Translations under genes and position numbers: made by a program
NCBI GenBank assembly: GCA_900550235.1
Contig: URRQ01000028.1
Location: forward strand, 1 to 30,580
From: an uncultured Lachnospiraceae bacterium
Lineage (GTDB): Bacteria > Bacillota > Clostridia > Lachnospirales > Lachnospiraceae
DNA length: 30,580 nucleotides
Direction of reading: 5' to 3'
Notes under the pieces: generated by a model
Told to the model about the DNA's origin: nothing
What the model saw: only the letters and a program-made list of their open reading frames with translations
The model's database searches: none
Part shown: one piece after another, positions 13,288-21,857 of the stretch
Layout: each line of letters starts with the position of its first letter
Position numbering within the stretch: position 1 is the first letter of the stretch

Positions 13288-14586
13288 CTATTCTTTTCCT
13301 TCAAATCTTACTCTTATTGAATTCGCATGAGCAGTCAGTTTTTCTGCCTCTGCAAAACGTATAATATCTTCATGAAGTGGTTCTAATGCTTCTTTAGAGT
13401 ATGCAATAATACTTGATTTTTTAATAAAATCATCGACAGAAAGCGGTGAGAAGAATTTTGCCGTACCATTTGTTGGCAGTACATGATTCGGGCCTGCAAA
13501 ATAATCTCCAAGAGGCTCGCTTGAATATTCTCCGATAAAAATCGCTCCTGCATTTCGAATCTTCATCATAACATCATAAGGATTTTTCGTTAAAATCTCC
13601 AAATGCTCGGAAGCAATTTCATTTGCAATTTCTATCACATCGTCCATTGTTTCTCCCACTAAGATATACCCATAGCGATTCAATGATTTTTTCATAATTT
13701 CAGTACGTGAAAGTTCTTTTAAAAATTCATCTACCTGAGCAAATACTTTTTGGGCAAGTGGCTCACTTGTTGTTACAAGAATTGCGGAGGCTAATTCATC
13801 ATGCTCTGCTTGAGACAAAAGGTCTGCGGCAACATATCTTGGATTCGCTTCCTCATCTGCAATGACAAGAATTTCACTAGGACCTGCAATAGAATCAATA
13901 CTAACATGTCCATAAACTGCTTTTTTTGCCAAGGCTACATAGATATTTCCCGGTCCAACAATTTTATCTACTTTCGGAATACTTTCTGTGCCATAAGCAA
14001 GAGCTGCAATGGCTTGTGCTCCCCCTACTTTATATATCGTATCAACTCCGGCTTCCCGTGCAGCGACAAGCGTATTCGGATTTATCTTTCCTTCTGCATT
14101 TGGAGGTGTCACCATAATGATTTCTTCTACATCTGCAACTTTTGCCGGTATTACATTCATAAGAACGGAAGAAGGATAGACTGCTTTCCCACCCGGAACA
14201 TACACTCCGACTTTTTTAAGCGGCGTCACCTTTTGCCCAAGCAAAGACCCGTCAGGCTTACTGTCAAACCAACTGTACTGACGCTGCTTTTCATGATATT
14301 CTCGAATATTTTTTAATGCTTTTCTGATGACTTCTACTAATGTAGGTTCCACCAACGTATAAGCTTCCTCGATTTCTTCTTCTGTTACTCGAATCGTCTC
14401 TTTTGTAATCACAGCATGATCAAATTGTTTCGTATAAGAAAAAAGAGCTGCATCTCTTTCTTTTTTCACATGATACAATATATCCTCTACTCGTTCCTCA
14501 TATTCTGTATAATGATTCGGACTTCTTTTCAATAAATCTTCTAACAGATTTTTCTTTGTTTCTTCTGTCAGTTTCTGTATTCTCAT
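13288..14586 (-). CDS. hisD: Histidinol dehydrogenase HisD
   Basis: 432 aa, full length. This zinc enzyme makes histidine from histidinol in two NAD-dependent oxidations. Motifs: VGVYVPGGKAVYPSSVLMNVIPAKVA, VGGAQAIAALAYGTESIPKVDKIVGPGN, SIAGPSEILVIAD, LSQAEHDELASAILVT (zinc ligands Q and H), EIASEHLEI and GPNHVLPTNGTAKFFSPLSVDDF. It lies 4 bp after hisG and 10 bp before hisI, so it is in the same transcript. hisB, hisC, hisH, hisA and hisF are not in the window. Confidence 0.97.
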   Translation of the reverse strand: MRIQKLTEETKKNLLEDLLKRSPNHYTEYEERVEDILYHVKKERDAALFSYTKQFDHAVITKETIRVTEEEIEEAYTLVEPTLVEVIRKALKNIREYHEKQRQYSWFDSKPDGSLLGQKVTPLKKVGVYVPGGKAVYPSSVLMNVIPAKVADVEEIIMVTPPNAEGKINPNTLVAAREAGVDTIYKVGGAQAIAALAYGTESIPKVDKIVGPGNIYVALAKKAVYGHVSIDSIAGPSEILVIADEEANPRYVAADLLSQAEHDELASAILVTTSEPLAQKVFAQVDEFLKELSRTEIMKKSLNRYGYILVGETMDDVIEIANEIASEHLEILTKNPYDVMMKIRNAGAIFIGEYSSEPLGDYFAGPNHVLPTNGTAKFFSPLSVDDFIKKSSIIAYSKEALEPLHEDIIRFAEAEKLTAHANSIRVRFEGKE

Positions 14587-14590
14587 TTTT

Positions 14591-15235
14591 CTATTCCTCC
14601 TCTAGAATTGTTCTAAGATCAAGAATCAATCTTCGGATTCTCTCGTTTTCCATCCGCATGCTAACCGGATTGATGATCATTCTTGCTGAAAGTGGGCAGA
14701 CTTCACGGAGGACTGTTAAGCCATTCTCTTTTAACGTAGTACCGGTCTCTACAATATCCACGATTACTTCAGCCAAACCAACAATCGGCGCCAATTCAAT
14801 GGAACCATTCAATTTGATAATTTCTACGGTCTGATGATTTTGATTATAAAAATAGTCTTTTGCAATGTTCGGATATTTAGTAGCAACACGAATCAACTCA
14901 TGATGTTCCAATAGATCTTTTGCTTCTTTAGGACCACACACACACATCTTACACTTTCCAAATCCAAGGTCTAATACTTCGTGAACTTTACGTCCTTCTT
15001 CTAAAATGGTATCTTTTCCTACAACTCCAATATCTGCCGCCCCGTATTCTACATAAGTTGGAACATCCGGTCCTTTTGCCAAAAAAAACTTTAGTTTCAA
15101 TTCCTCGTTGACAAAAATCAGTTTCCGAGTTGTTTTGTCTTCCATTTCTTTACACTCAATTCCTGCTTTTTTCAATAAGTCTAATGTTTTTTCGGCCAAT
15201 CTGCCTTTTGTCAATGCAAACGTTAAATATCTCAT
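14591..15235 (-). CDS. hisG: ATP phosphoribosyltransferase catalytic subunit HisG (short form)
   Basis: 214 aa. First enzyme of histidine synthesis, joining ATP and PRPP. It is the short form without the regulatory C-terminal domain and so depends on HisZ, encoded just upstream with a 4-base overlap (ATGA). Motifs: LTKGRLAEKTLDLLKKAGI, GAADIGVVGKD and the PRPP loop IVDIVETGTTLKENGL. Confidence 0.97.
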   Translation of the reverse strand: MRYLTFALTKGRLAEKTLDLLKKAGIECKEMEDKTTRKLIFVNEELKLKFFLAKGPDVPTYVEYGAADIGVVGKDTILEEGRKVHEVLDLGFGKCKMCVCGPKEAKDLLEHHELIRVATKYPNIAKDYFYNQNHQTVEIIKLNGSIELAPIVGLAEVIVDIVETGTTLKENGLTVLREVCPLSARMIINPVSMRMENERIRRLILDLRTILEEE

Positions 15236-16443
15236 AACTCTATCCTCAATTGTTCGCCTTCTCTTCCTAAAAAAATCAAAGCAGACGCTAGATTCTTCTT
15301 CCCATATCTTTGATAGTCATCTATTGTTTTCTCTGGATCTTTTAATACAAGATGCGTATTCTTACCATTTGACCGGTTCTCTTGTGCTAAGCCAATCGCT
15401 TCTTTTTCCTTGCATTTTTCATACAAAACGATGACGTTTTCTCTTCGGATCGGAACTTCGATTTTTTGACGTGACAACGCATTGAGTAATTCATCTACTA
15501 CAATTGCAAACCCAATAGAAGGCAAGTCCTTTCCGAATTTTCCGATCAATCTATCATATCTTCCGCCTTTTACAACCGCATCTCCGGTTCCATATGTATA
15601 TCCGCGGAACACAATGCCCGTATAGTACCCATAAGTTCCACTCATACTAAGATCAAAGGTCACATACTGCTCCACCTTGTATATTTTTAGGATTTCATAT
15701 AACGCTTCTAAATGTTCGATCGCATTGCGCGCAATAGTATTTGGTGCATATGTTTTTGCAATTTCAAGAATTTCAGAACCGCCTATCAGTTCTGCAAGGT
15801 GCGAAAAGGTAAGTCGTGTCTTCTCACTCATATGAATTTCTTTCAAATGTTCATCTAATCCGAAATAATTTCGATTGGTAATCAATTCGCGTGCACGGAC
15901 TTCTTCCTCTTCTGTCAGATTCGCTTCTTTTAAAATACTCTGAAAAAACTCTGCGTTTCCAACCATAAGCTGAAATTCTTCCAACCCTGATGCTTTCAAG
16001 GACTCAATCACAAGCGCCAGCATCTCTGCATCTGCTTCCACCGATGCATCACCGATCAATTCTGCTCCAAGCTGCGTACTTTCCTTTAATTTGCCACGAT
16101 AACTCGATTGATTGATGAATGTGTTTTCAATATAGCAAAGACGAATCGGCAATGGCTCATCAGAAAAAAGCGTAGCGGACGCTCTTGCAATCGAAGGGGT
16201 AATATCCGGGCGTAATACAAGTGTATTGCCCTCTCTGTCAAAAAATTTATATAATTCGCGCGAAGAAATTGTTCCTATTTCTTTTCGAAACACGTCAAAA
16301 AACTCAAATGTCGGGGTTTGAATATCCTGGTATCCATACAGATGGAGTACATGATGAAGTTTTTCTTGAACAGCAAGTTTCTTTGCACATTCAAGGTTAT
16401 AGATATCCCGAACTCCTTCCGGAGTATGAAGCAACTGTTTCAT
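15232..16443 (-). CDS. hisZ: ATP phosphoribosyltransferase regulatory subunit HisZ
   Basis: 403 aa. A class II histidyl-tRNA-synthetase-like protein without tRNA charging activity; it forms a complex with short HisG and carries histidine feedback inhibition. Class II motifs are visible: PEGVRDIYNLECAKK, LYGYQDIQTPTFEFFDVF, LVLRPDITPSIARA, and the HisS-like GGRYDRLIGKFGKDLPSIGFAI. The usual anticodon-binding domain of HisS is replaced by a short C-terminal region. It starts 9 bp after recU, with no room for a T-box leader, so histidine genes appear not to have their own promoter here. Confidence 0.95.
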   Translation of the reverse strand: MKQLLHTPEGVRDIYNLECAKKLAVQEKLHHVLHLYGYQDIQTPTFEFFDVFRKEIGTISSRELYKFFDREGNTLVLRPDITPSIARASATLFSDEPLPIRLCYIENTFINQSSYRGKLKESTQLGAELIGDASVEADAEMLALVIESLKASGLEEFQLMVGNAEFFQSILKEANLTEEEEVRARELITNRNYFGLDEHLKEIHMSEKTRLTFSHLAELIGGSEILEIAKTYAPNTIARNAIEHLEALYEILKIYKVEQYVTFDLSMSGTYGYYTGIVFRGYTYGTGDAVVKGGRYDRLIGKFGKDLPSIGFAIVVDELLNALSRQKIEVPIRRENVIVLYEKCKEKEAIGLAQENRSNGKNTHLVLKDPEKTIDDYQRYGKKNLASALIFLGREGEQLRIEL

Positions 16444-16452
16444 TTTCTCCTC

Positions 16453-16989
16453 CTATTCTTCTCTCAAATCTAAATCTTTTTGTAACAGATCAAGATAAGG
16501 AACATAGATTCCTTTTGATAATTCTAAAAAAAAGTCTGAATTCAACTCATCAAATCGAAAACTTTTTCTGCCTCCTGCATTTGCTCTTTCCCAAAAAGTA
16601 TTCAATTCCTCTAATCTCATATAGTATAAAATGTTTTTCTTACTGTAATGAATCAAAATGAAAGAAATTCCACCTTGTTTTTCAAATTGATTCATGAACT
16701 CTATTTGATGTTCGTGAATATTTTGCAATGGGAAGGTATCAGCACCACATTCTTTGGCATCAAAACATACAGGAATACCCTGCACTGCGCCAATATAATC
16801 TACTGTACTTTGTTGATCAAAATACGCAAGTGTTATGTGGCGATGTTCTTTATCAATTCGTACCGGTGTGATCGGGGTTGGGATTTTCTGGATCAACGCA
16901 AGCCCTTTTTCTAAATATCTTTCGTTTGTCCGATTAATAAGGTCTTCCAACGTAGACCCACGAAGCCCTCTTGAATTCCATGTTCCCAT
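16453..16989 (-). CDS. recU: Holliday junction resolvase RecU
   Basis: 178 aa, usual length for this Firmicute resolvase that cuts four-way DNA junctions in recombination and chromosome segregation. Motifs: N-terminal WNSRGLRGSTLEDLINRTNERYLEKGLALIQKIPTPITPV, the nuclease core STVDYIGAVQGIPVCFDAKE (catalytic Asp and Glu-x-Lys type residues), and FPLQNIHEHQIEFM. The start follows the stop of the rluA-type gene with a single base between them, and hisZ follows after 9 bp. In many Firmicutes recU neighbours pbp1; here it lies in an RNA-modification and histidine cluster. Confidence 0.93.
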   Translation of the reverse strand: MGTWNSRGLRGSTLEDLINRTNERYLEKGLALIQKIPTPITPVRIDKEHRHITLAYFDQQSTVDYIGAVQGIPVCFDAKECGADTFPLQNIHEHQIEFMNQFEKQGGISFILIHYSKKNILYYMRLEELNTFWERANAGGRKSFRFDELNSDFFLELSKGIYVPYLDLLQKDLDLREE

Positions 16990-16990
16990 A

Positions 16991-17953
16991 CTACACTCGT
17001 TCTCTTTCTAATAGTTCTTCAAATTTCTTTGGCAACGGCGCAAGAAATACTTTGCCCTCTAACTGTTTCAGTCCTTCTACCATTTCCGGCATTTCTAAAC
17101 GATACGCATGAAGAAGTTGAGACGTCACATGATACTTCTCTTTGTAATATTGATTGATCTTTTCGTTTCCATACTTATAATCTCCCACGATCGGATGCCC
17201 TACAGAAGCAAGATGGGCGCGAATCTGATGTGTCCTTCCGGTTATCAAATGCACTTCCAATAATGTTCCTTGTCTAAGCTTTTCTATCGGACGATATTCC
17301 GTTTCTATCGGCTGGCTGTCCGGTATTTCATTTTTACTGATTCTCACAGTATTGGTCCTCTTGTCTTTTGCAAGGTATCCTTTGATATACTGAGAACTAC
17401 TTACGTCTCCCGCTACAATACAGCGATAGAATTTCTTCATACTTCTCTCGCGAAACATCTCAGCCATGTTCTGCAGACCAGGTAAGCTTTTCCCACATAC
17501 GAGAAGTCCGCTTGTATTTCGATCCAAACGGTTACAAATTGACGGTTTGAAACTTCTCAAATTGTCTTCCGTCAATTGACCGCTCTCCAGCAGATAGTTA
17601 GTCAAATACTCTACGACAGACACGTCTTTAGCATCTGATTTTTGCGACAACATACCTACCGGCTTGTTGATTACAAGAATATCCTCATCTTCATACAAAA
17701 TATCCAGCTTGCCTTTTGCCTTTTGTATCGTTGTCTTGGAAAATTTATCAATTGTCTCATCTGCTAAAAATAATTTTACAGAGTCTCCACATACAAGCTT
17801 TTCGTTACCGGTTGCTTTCTTTCCGTTTAAGACAATATTTTTTTTACGGAGCATTTTATATAAAAAACTTTTCGGTGCTTCATTTAGATATTTTGCAAGC
17901 AGCTTGTCCAAACGCTGCCCCGCCTCATTTGCTGTTATTTTGATTTCCTGCAT
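16991..17953 (-). CDS. RluA-family pseudouridine synthase
   Basis: 320 aa. An N-terminal S4 RNA-binding domain (about 1-60, QRLDKLLAKYLNEAPKSFLYKMLRKKNIVLNGKK) precedes the RluA catalytic domain: catalytic Asp in NRLDRNTSGLLV, then GRTHQIRAHLASVGHPIVGDYKYG. Members convert uridines in 23S rRNA (RluC/RluD) or tRNA to pseudouridine; the exact site cannot be set from sequence reading. It sits between a membrane protein gene and recU with 1-23 bp gaps. Confidence 0.93.
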   Translation of the reverse strand: MQEIKITANEAGQRLDKLLAKYLNEAPKSFLYKMLRKKNIVLNGKKATGNEKLVCGDSVKLFLADETIDKFSKTTIQKAKGKLDILYEDEDILVINKPVGMLSQKSDAKDVSVVEYLTNYLLESGQLTEDNLRSFKPSICNRLDRNTSGLLVCGKSLPGLQNMAEMFRERSMKKFYRCIVAGDVSSSQYIKGYLAKDKRTNTVRISKNEIPDSQPIETEYRPIEKLRQGTLLEVHLITGRTHQIRAHLASVGHPIVGDYKYGNEKINQYYKEKYHVTSQLLHAYRLEMPEMVEGLKQLEGKVFLAPLPKKFEELLERERV

Positions 17954-17976
17954 TTTATTCTCCCGCTTCGTGTAAG

Positions 17977-18552
17977 CTACATAGAAAGTGTAAGAATGAT
18001 CTTTTTGATCTCTTCTTCCTGTTTTTTATTTTTTACAGCAGAATCTACTGCCAGATTGTCCATCGCCTCTATCCTTGCAATATAAGCGGGATAATCTTTA
18101 AACATTTTAACAGATATTTTGTCGTACTTGTTATTCTTAAGTGTTGTACGTATATATTTTTCAAGATATGAAAAATCCAATTTTTCGTTGGTTGCGTAGC
18201 CGCAAATTGTATTCCCTTGAATCACAATACTCTCAACCGGCATTACATGTTCATAGCTTGTCAGCACCATATCATATAATTTCGTGAGATGCTGCCCCTT
18301 TTTTTCCACCAGATCAACTTTCTCTTTTGCTAAAGATTTTCTCGGAAGAAGCATAAGGAATCCTACCATCGCTTTAGATGCCGGCAAACAGCCAAGAACC
18401 GCAACAAGTGTCAATAGATTGAGCCTTGTTTTTGTTGTAATATATCCTGTTATAAATAGTGCAAGAACAATTCCAAACTCCAAAATAACTTTTAGCAGTT
18501 CTTTTTTCTTCTTCTGATCAATATATCCTGCCTCACCTTTTCCCAGTCTCAT
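17977..18552 (-). CDS. Membrane protein of unknown function
   Basis: 191 aa using the ATG at 18552; a TTG six bases upstream is an alternative start, with AAGGAAG as ribosome site for either. Two hydrophobic helices near residues 25-70 (GIVLALFITGYITTK and LLTLVAVLGCLPASKAMVGFLMLL) are followed by a soluble domain of about 115 residues with mixed helix and strand character and a lysine/glutamate-rich tail. I recognise no named family. It lies 15 bp after ygiQ and 23 bp before the pseudouridine synthase gene, so it is in the same transcript. Confidence 0.8.
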   Translation of the reverse strand: MRLGKGEAGYIDQKKKKELLKVILEFGIVLALFITGYITTKTRLNLLTLVAVLGCLPASKAMVGFLMLLPRKSLAKEKVDLVEKKGQHLTKLYDMVLTSYEHVMPVESIVIQGNTICGYATNEKLDFSYLEKYIRTTLKNNKYDKISVKMFKDYPAYIARIEAMDNLAVDSAVKNKKQEEEIKKIILTLSM

Positions 18553-18567
18553 TTCCAATACACTTCC

Positions 18568-20490
18568 TTATCTTGCCTTCTTTTTATGTACATTTCGAAT
18601 TGCTTTTTTCTTCTTTGGCCGGTTATCTTTTGCCTTAGTATCTTTGGCTCGGTATTCTCCATTTTTTCCATTCGTACCCTTAGCATAGTTCATGTTCCGA
18701 GGACGAATCAAACACTTCTTATCAAATCCAACGAGATCCATTCGATCCGCTTTTTTAAGCGCTTCCAATACCAAATCATAATTTTTCGGATTCCGGTATT
18801 GAATCAATGCACGTTGCATGGCTTTCTCATGAGGATTCACTGGAACATAAACCGGTTCCATTGTTCTAGGATCTACTCCGGTATAATACATACAAGTAGA
18901 AATCGTCGAAGGTGTTGGATAGAAATCCTGCACCTGTTCCGGCATATATCCCAGATCTCTCAGATATTCTGCCAGTTCCACTGCTTCCTTCATAGTAGAA
19001 CCTGGATGAGAGGACATAAGATACGGCACAAGATATTGCTTCTTACCCAAGTCTTCATTTATTTTTTTATACTTTTTACAAAACTGCTGGTACACGCTGT
19101 TTTCCGGTTTTCCCATTTTAGTAAGAACGGCGTCAGATACGTGTTCCGGCGCTACTTTTAACTGTCCGCTTACATGATGTTCACATAATTCTTTGAAAAA
19201 TGTATCATCATGATCTGCCAGCAAATAATCAAACCGGATCCCCGAACGAATAAATACTTTTTTTACATTCGGAAGCTCCCGCAACTTTCTCAATAATTTC
19301 AAATAATCTTTATGATCCGCGATCAGATTCTTACATGGCTTTGGAAACAGACATTGCTTATGTTTACATGCACCATGAGTTAACTGTTTCTCACAAGCAG
19401 GCGCTCGAAAATTAGCAGTAGGTCCTCCTACGTCATGAATATAGCCTTTAAAATCCTTATCCCAAATAAATTTTTTGGCTTCTTCAATCAGAGACTCGTG
19501 ACTTCTTGTCTGAATAATCCTGCCTTGATGAAAAGTCAGCGCACAAAAACTGCAAGCTCCAAAGCAACCACGATTGCTGATCAAACTATATTTAACTTCT
19601 TCAATCGCAGGTACTCCGCCGGCTTCTTCGTAAGACGGATGATAAGTTCTCATATATGGGTAGCTGTACACCCGATCCATTTCTGATTGGCTCAAAGGTT
19701 TTGACGGCGGATTCTGTACCACATACAAATGATCGGAATATGGCTCTACCAGACGCTTTGCTGTAAATGGATCTGTATTGCAATACTGTGTATAAAAACT
19801 CTTTGCATAGTTTAACTTATCACGTTTTAAATCCTCATAAGATTCCAACACTATGGCATCGTACACACTATCCAAATTCTTTACTTTGCAGACTGTTCCA
19901 TCGATATATGTAAGATCCGACACGTCGATTCCTGCATTGAGTGCATCTGCAATCTCTACAATGGAACGTTCTCCCATACCATAAGAAAGAATATCTGCCC
20001 CGGAATCCAAAAGAACAGAACGTTTCAAATGATTGCTCCAATAATCATAATGTGCAAGCCTTCTAAGACTCGCCTCAATTCCACCTAAAATGATCGGTGT
20101 CTTTTTATATACTTGACGTATCAGATTACTATAAACAGTAGTTGCATAATCCGGGCGTTTTCCCATTACTCCGCCTGGTGTAAACGCATCTGTCTTTCTT
20201 CTCTTTTTGGAAACCGAATAGTGATTCACCATGGAATCCATATTTCCGCTGGAAACAAGGAAACCGAGCCTTGGTTCTCCAAATACTGTAATACTTTCTT
20301 TGTTTTTCCAATCCGGCTGACAGATCATTCCAATCTTGTAGCCATTGGCTTCTAATACTCTTGTAATGATAGCATGTCCAAACGAAGGATGGTCTACATA
20401 TGCATCACCTGATACATAGACAAAATCCACCTGTTCCCATCCTCTTTCCAACATTTCTTCTCTTGTAATCGGTAAAAATCCTTGCTGCAT
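18568..20490 (-). CDS. YgiQ family radical SAM protein
   Basis: 640 aa, typical YgiQ length. An N-terminal UPF0313 domain (about 1-290) is followed by the radical SAM domain with C309-X3-C313-X2-C316 (CFGACSFC), then the family motifs HDVGGPTANFR, further cysteines in CKHKQCLFPKPC, and YLVPYLMSSHPGSTMKEAVELAEYLRD. The basic C-terminus (rich in K and R from about 600) may bind RNA. Substrate is not established for the family. GAGGT lies 8 nt before the ATG, which directly follows the HAD gene's stop codon. Confidence 0.95.
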   Translation of the reverse strand: MQQGFLPITREEMLERGWEQVDFVYVSGDAYVDHPSFGHAIITRVLEANGYKIGMICQPDWKNKESITVFGEPRLGFLVSSGNMDSMVNHYSVSKKRRKTDAFTPGGVMGKRPDYATTVYSNLIRQVYKKTPIILGGIEASLRRLAHYDYWSNHLKRSVLLDSGADILSYGMGERSIVEIADALNAGIDVSDLTYIDGTVCKVKNLDSVYDAIVLESYEDLKRDKLNYAKSFYTQYCNTDPFTAKRLVEPYSDHLYVVQNPPSKPLSQSEMDRVYSYPYMRTYHPSYEEAGGVPAIEEVKYSLISNRGCFGACSFCALTFHQGRIIQTRSHESLIEEAKKFIWDKDFKGYIHDVGGPTANFRAPACEKQLTHGACKHKQCLFPKPCKNLIADHKDYLKLLRKLRELPNVKKVFIRSGIRFDYLLADHDDTFFKELCEHHVSGQLKVAPEHVSDAVLTKMGKPENSVYQQFCKKYKKINEDLGKKQYLVPYLMSSHPGSTMKEAVELAEYLRDLGYMPEQVQDFYPTPSTISTCMYYTGVDPRTMEPVYVPVNPHEKAMQRALIQYRNPKNYDLVLEALKKADRMDLVGFDKKCLIRPRNMNYAKGTNGKNGEYRAKDTKAKDNRPKKKKAIRNVHKKKAR

Positions 20491-21159
20491 CTATAATACC
20501 TCATAACTATTTGTTTTAATCTCGTAATAATCACGGATATAATAATCCGCAAGTTCTTTCTTTCGCGCACGCTGGTGTGCAGAAAACTCATCTTCTACCG
20601 CACACACCTTCATTCCGGCGTTTTTCCCAGCCATAATGCCCATCGGCACATCTTCAAACACAAGACATTCTCGTGGATCTACATGAAGTTCCTCCGCTAC
20701 TTTTAGATATACATCCGGCGCTGGTTTCCCTGCTTTCACATCGCAGGACGTCCAAATTTCATCAAAATATTCTCGGATTCCATTCGACTTTAGAAGTCCT
20801 TCTGCAAGTACTCGGCTATTGCTTGTTGCCATTCCGATGCGAATTCCACGTTGTTTCAAGTCTTCCAGAAATTCTCGAATTCCACGTTTCAAAGAAACTT
20901 CATTCCGATATTTTTCCTCTGCCATTTTAATCCAGGCTTCTTTGATTTCGTCTAAGCTTAATGTAATCTGAGGGAACACATCCAAAAAATGCTGTGCTGT
21001 TTCCGTAAAACTCATTCCTTCTATTTCTTCATAGAACCCTTGCGGAATATCTAATTTATATTGATCGATGTAATCACGGTCTACAGAAGTCCATACCCAC
21101 ATCGAATCTGCCATGGTTCCGTCCAAATCAAAAATTACCGCTTTTACATTCTCTAACAT
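20491..21159 (-). CDS. HAD-superfamily hydrolase (beta-phosphoglucomutase/phosphatase-like)
   Basis: 222 aa. HAD motif I is DLDGTMADS (nucleophile and acid Asp near residues 11 and 13), motif II is ATSNS, motif III is K in KAGKPAPDVYL, motif IV is VFEDVPMGIMAGKNAGM. An alpha-helical cap lies between motifs I and II, subfamily I. It removes or moves phosphate on a small metabolite, substrate unknown. Seven bases of overlap with the pseudouridine synthase upstream and immediate contact with ygiQ downstream place it in one operon. Confidence 0.9.
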   Translation of the reverse strand: MLENVKAVIFDLDGTMADSMWVWTSVDRDYIDQYKLDIPQGFYEEIEGMSFTETAQHFLDVFPQITLSLDEIKEAWIKMAEEKYRNEVSLKRGIREFLEDLKQRGIRIGMATSNSRVLAEGLLKSNGIREYFDEIWTSCDVKAGKPAPDVYLKVAEELHVDPRECLVFEDVPMGIMAGKNAGMKVCAVEDEFSAHQRARKKELADYYIRDYYEIKTNSYEVL

Positions 21160-21857
21160 AGCTTTTCTACCTCTTCTTTCTCAAGTAATCTATATTCTCC
21201 AGGTTTTAAATTCGGATCTAACACAAGGCTTCCCATGGACAAACGTTTCAAAAATAAAACTTCCATTCCAACAGCATGAAACATACGCTTCACTTGATGA
21301 AATTTTCCTTCTTGAATCGTTAATTCTATTTCAGATACGGTATCGGATTTGAGAATTTTTAACAGGGAAGGTTTTGCAAATTCCTCATTTCCAATTTCCA
21401 ATCCGTTTGCAAATTGCTGCACCGTCTCTTCTGTCACTTTCCCATCTACTTTTGCATAATAAACCTTATCAACATGCTTTTTCGGTGAAAGCAAACGATG
21501 CGCCATCTCTCCGTCATTTGTAATTAGAAGAAGTCCTTCGGTGTCTTTGTCCAATCGTCCAACAGGAAACAGATCCTTTCTTTTCTTACTTTCAATCAAT
21601 TCCAGTACAGTCTTATCATGCGAGTCTATTGTGGCTGACACAACCCCCTGCGGCTTATTCAGCATGTAATACTCATACTTTTTATAGCCGATAGTTTTCC
21701 CATTGACGCAAATACTCTGGATTTCTTCCTCTACTTTTTCTTCCGGCTTCTTTACAACATTACCATCTATCGTAACTTGCCCTTGCCGAATATATTTTTT
21801 CACTTCTGAGCGCGTTCCGACACCCATCTCAGACAAATATTTATCAAGTCGTATCAT
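21153..21857 (-). CDS. RsuA/RluB-family pseudouridine synthase
   Basis: 234 aa from the ATG at 21857, which overlaps the previous stop as TAATG. A longer in-frame start exists but would lie inside rsmF. N-terminal S4 domain (MIRLDKYLSEMGVGTRSEVKKYIRQGQVTIDG) and catalytic domain with NKPQGVVSAT, the catalytic Asp in VGRLDKDTEGLLLITNDG, and EGKFHQVKRMFHAVG. The short length and motif spacing fit RsuA (16S rRNA pseudouridine 516), though RluB/RluE-type targets are possible. Confidence 0.93.
   Translation of the reverse strand: MIRLDKYLSEMGVGTRSEVKKYIRQGQVTIDGNVVKKPEEKVEEEIQSICVNGKTIGYKKYEYYMLNKPQGVVSATIDSHDKTVLELIESKKRKDLFPVGRLDKDTEGLLLITNDGEMAHRLLSPKKHVDKVYYAKVDGKVTEETVQQFANGLEIGNEEFAKPSLLKILKSDTVSEIELTIQEGKFHQVKRMFHAVGMEVLFLKRLSMGSLVLDPNLKPGEYRLLEKEEVEKLC

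Noticed and set aside
13801..14316. 171-aa plus-strand ORF opposite hisD
   Set aside because: Cysteine- and arginine-rich shadow of hisD with no homology pattern or ribosome site.
16443..16453. T-box or histidine attenuator before hisZ
   Set aside because: Only 9 bp separate recU and hisZ.
18586..19161. 191-aa plus-strand ORF opposite ygiQ
   Set aside because: Antisense shadow of a strongly conserved gene; composition is not protein-like.
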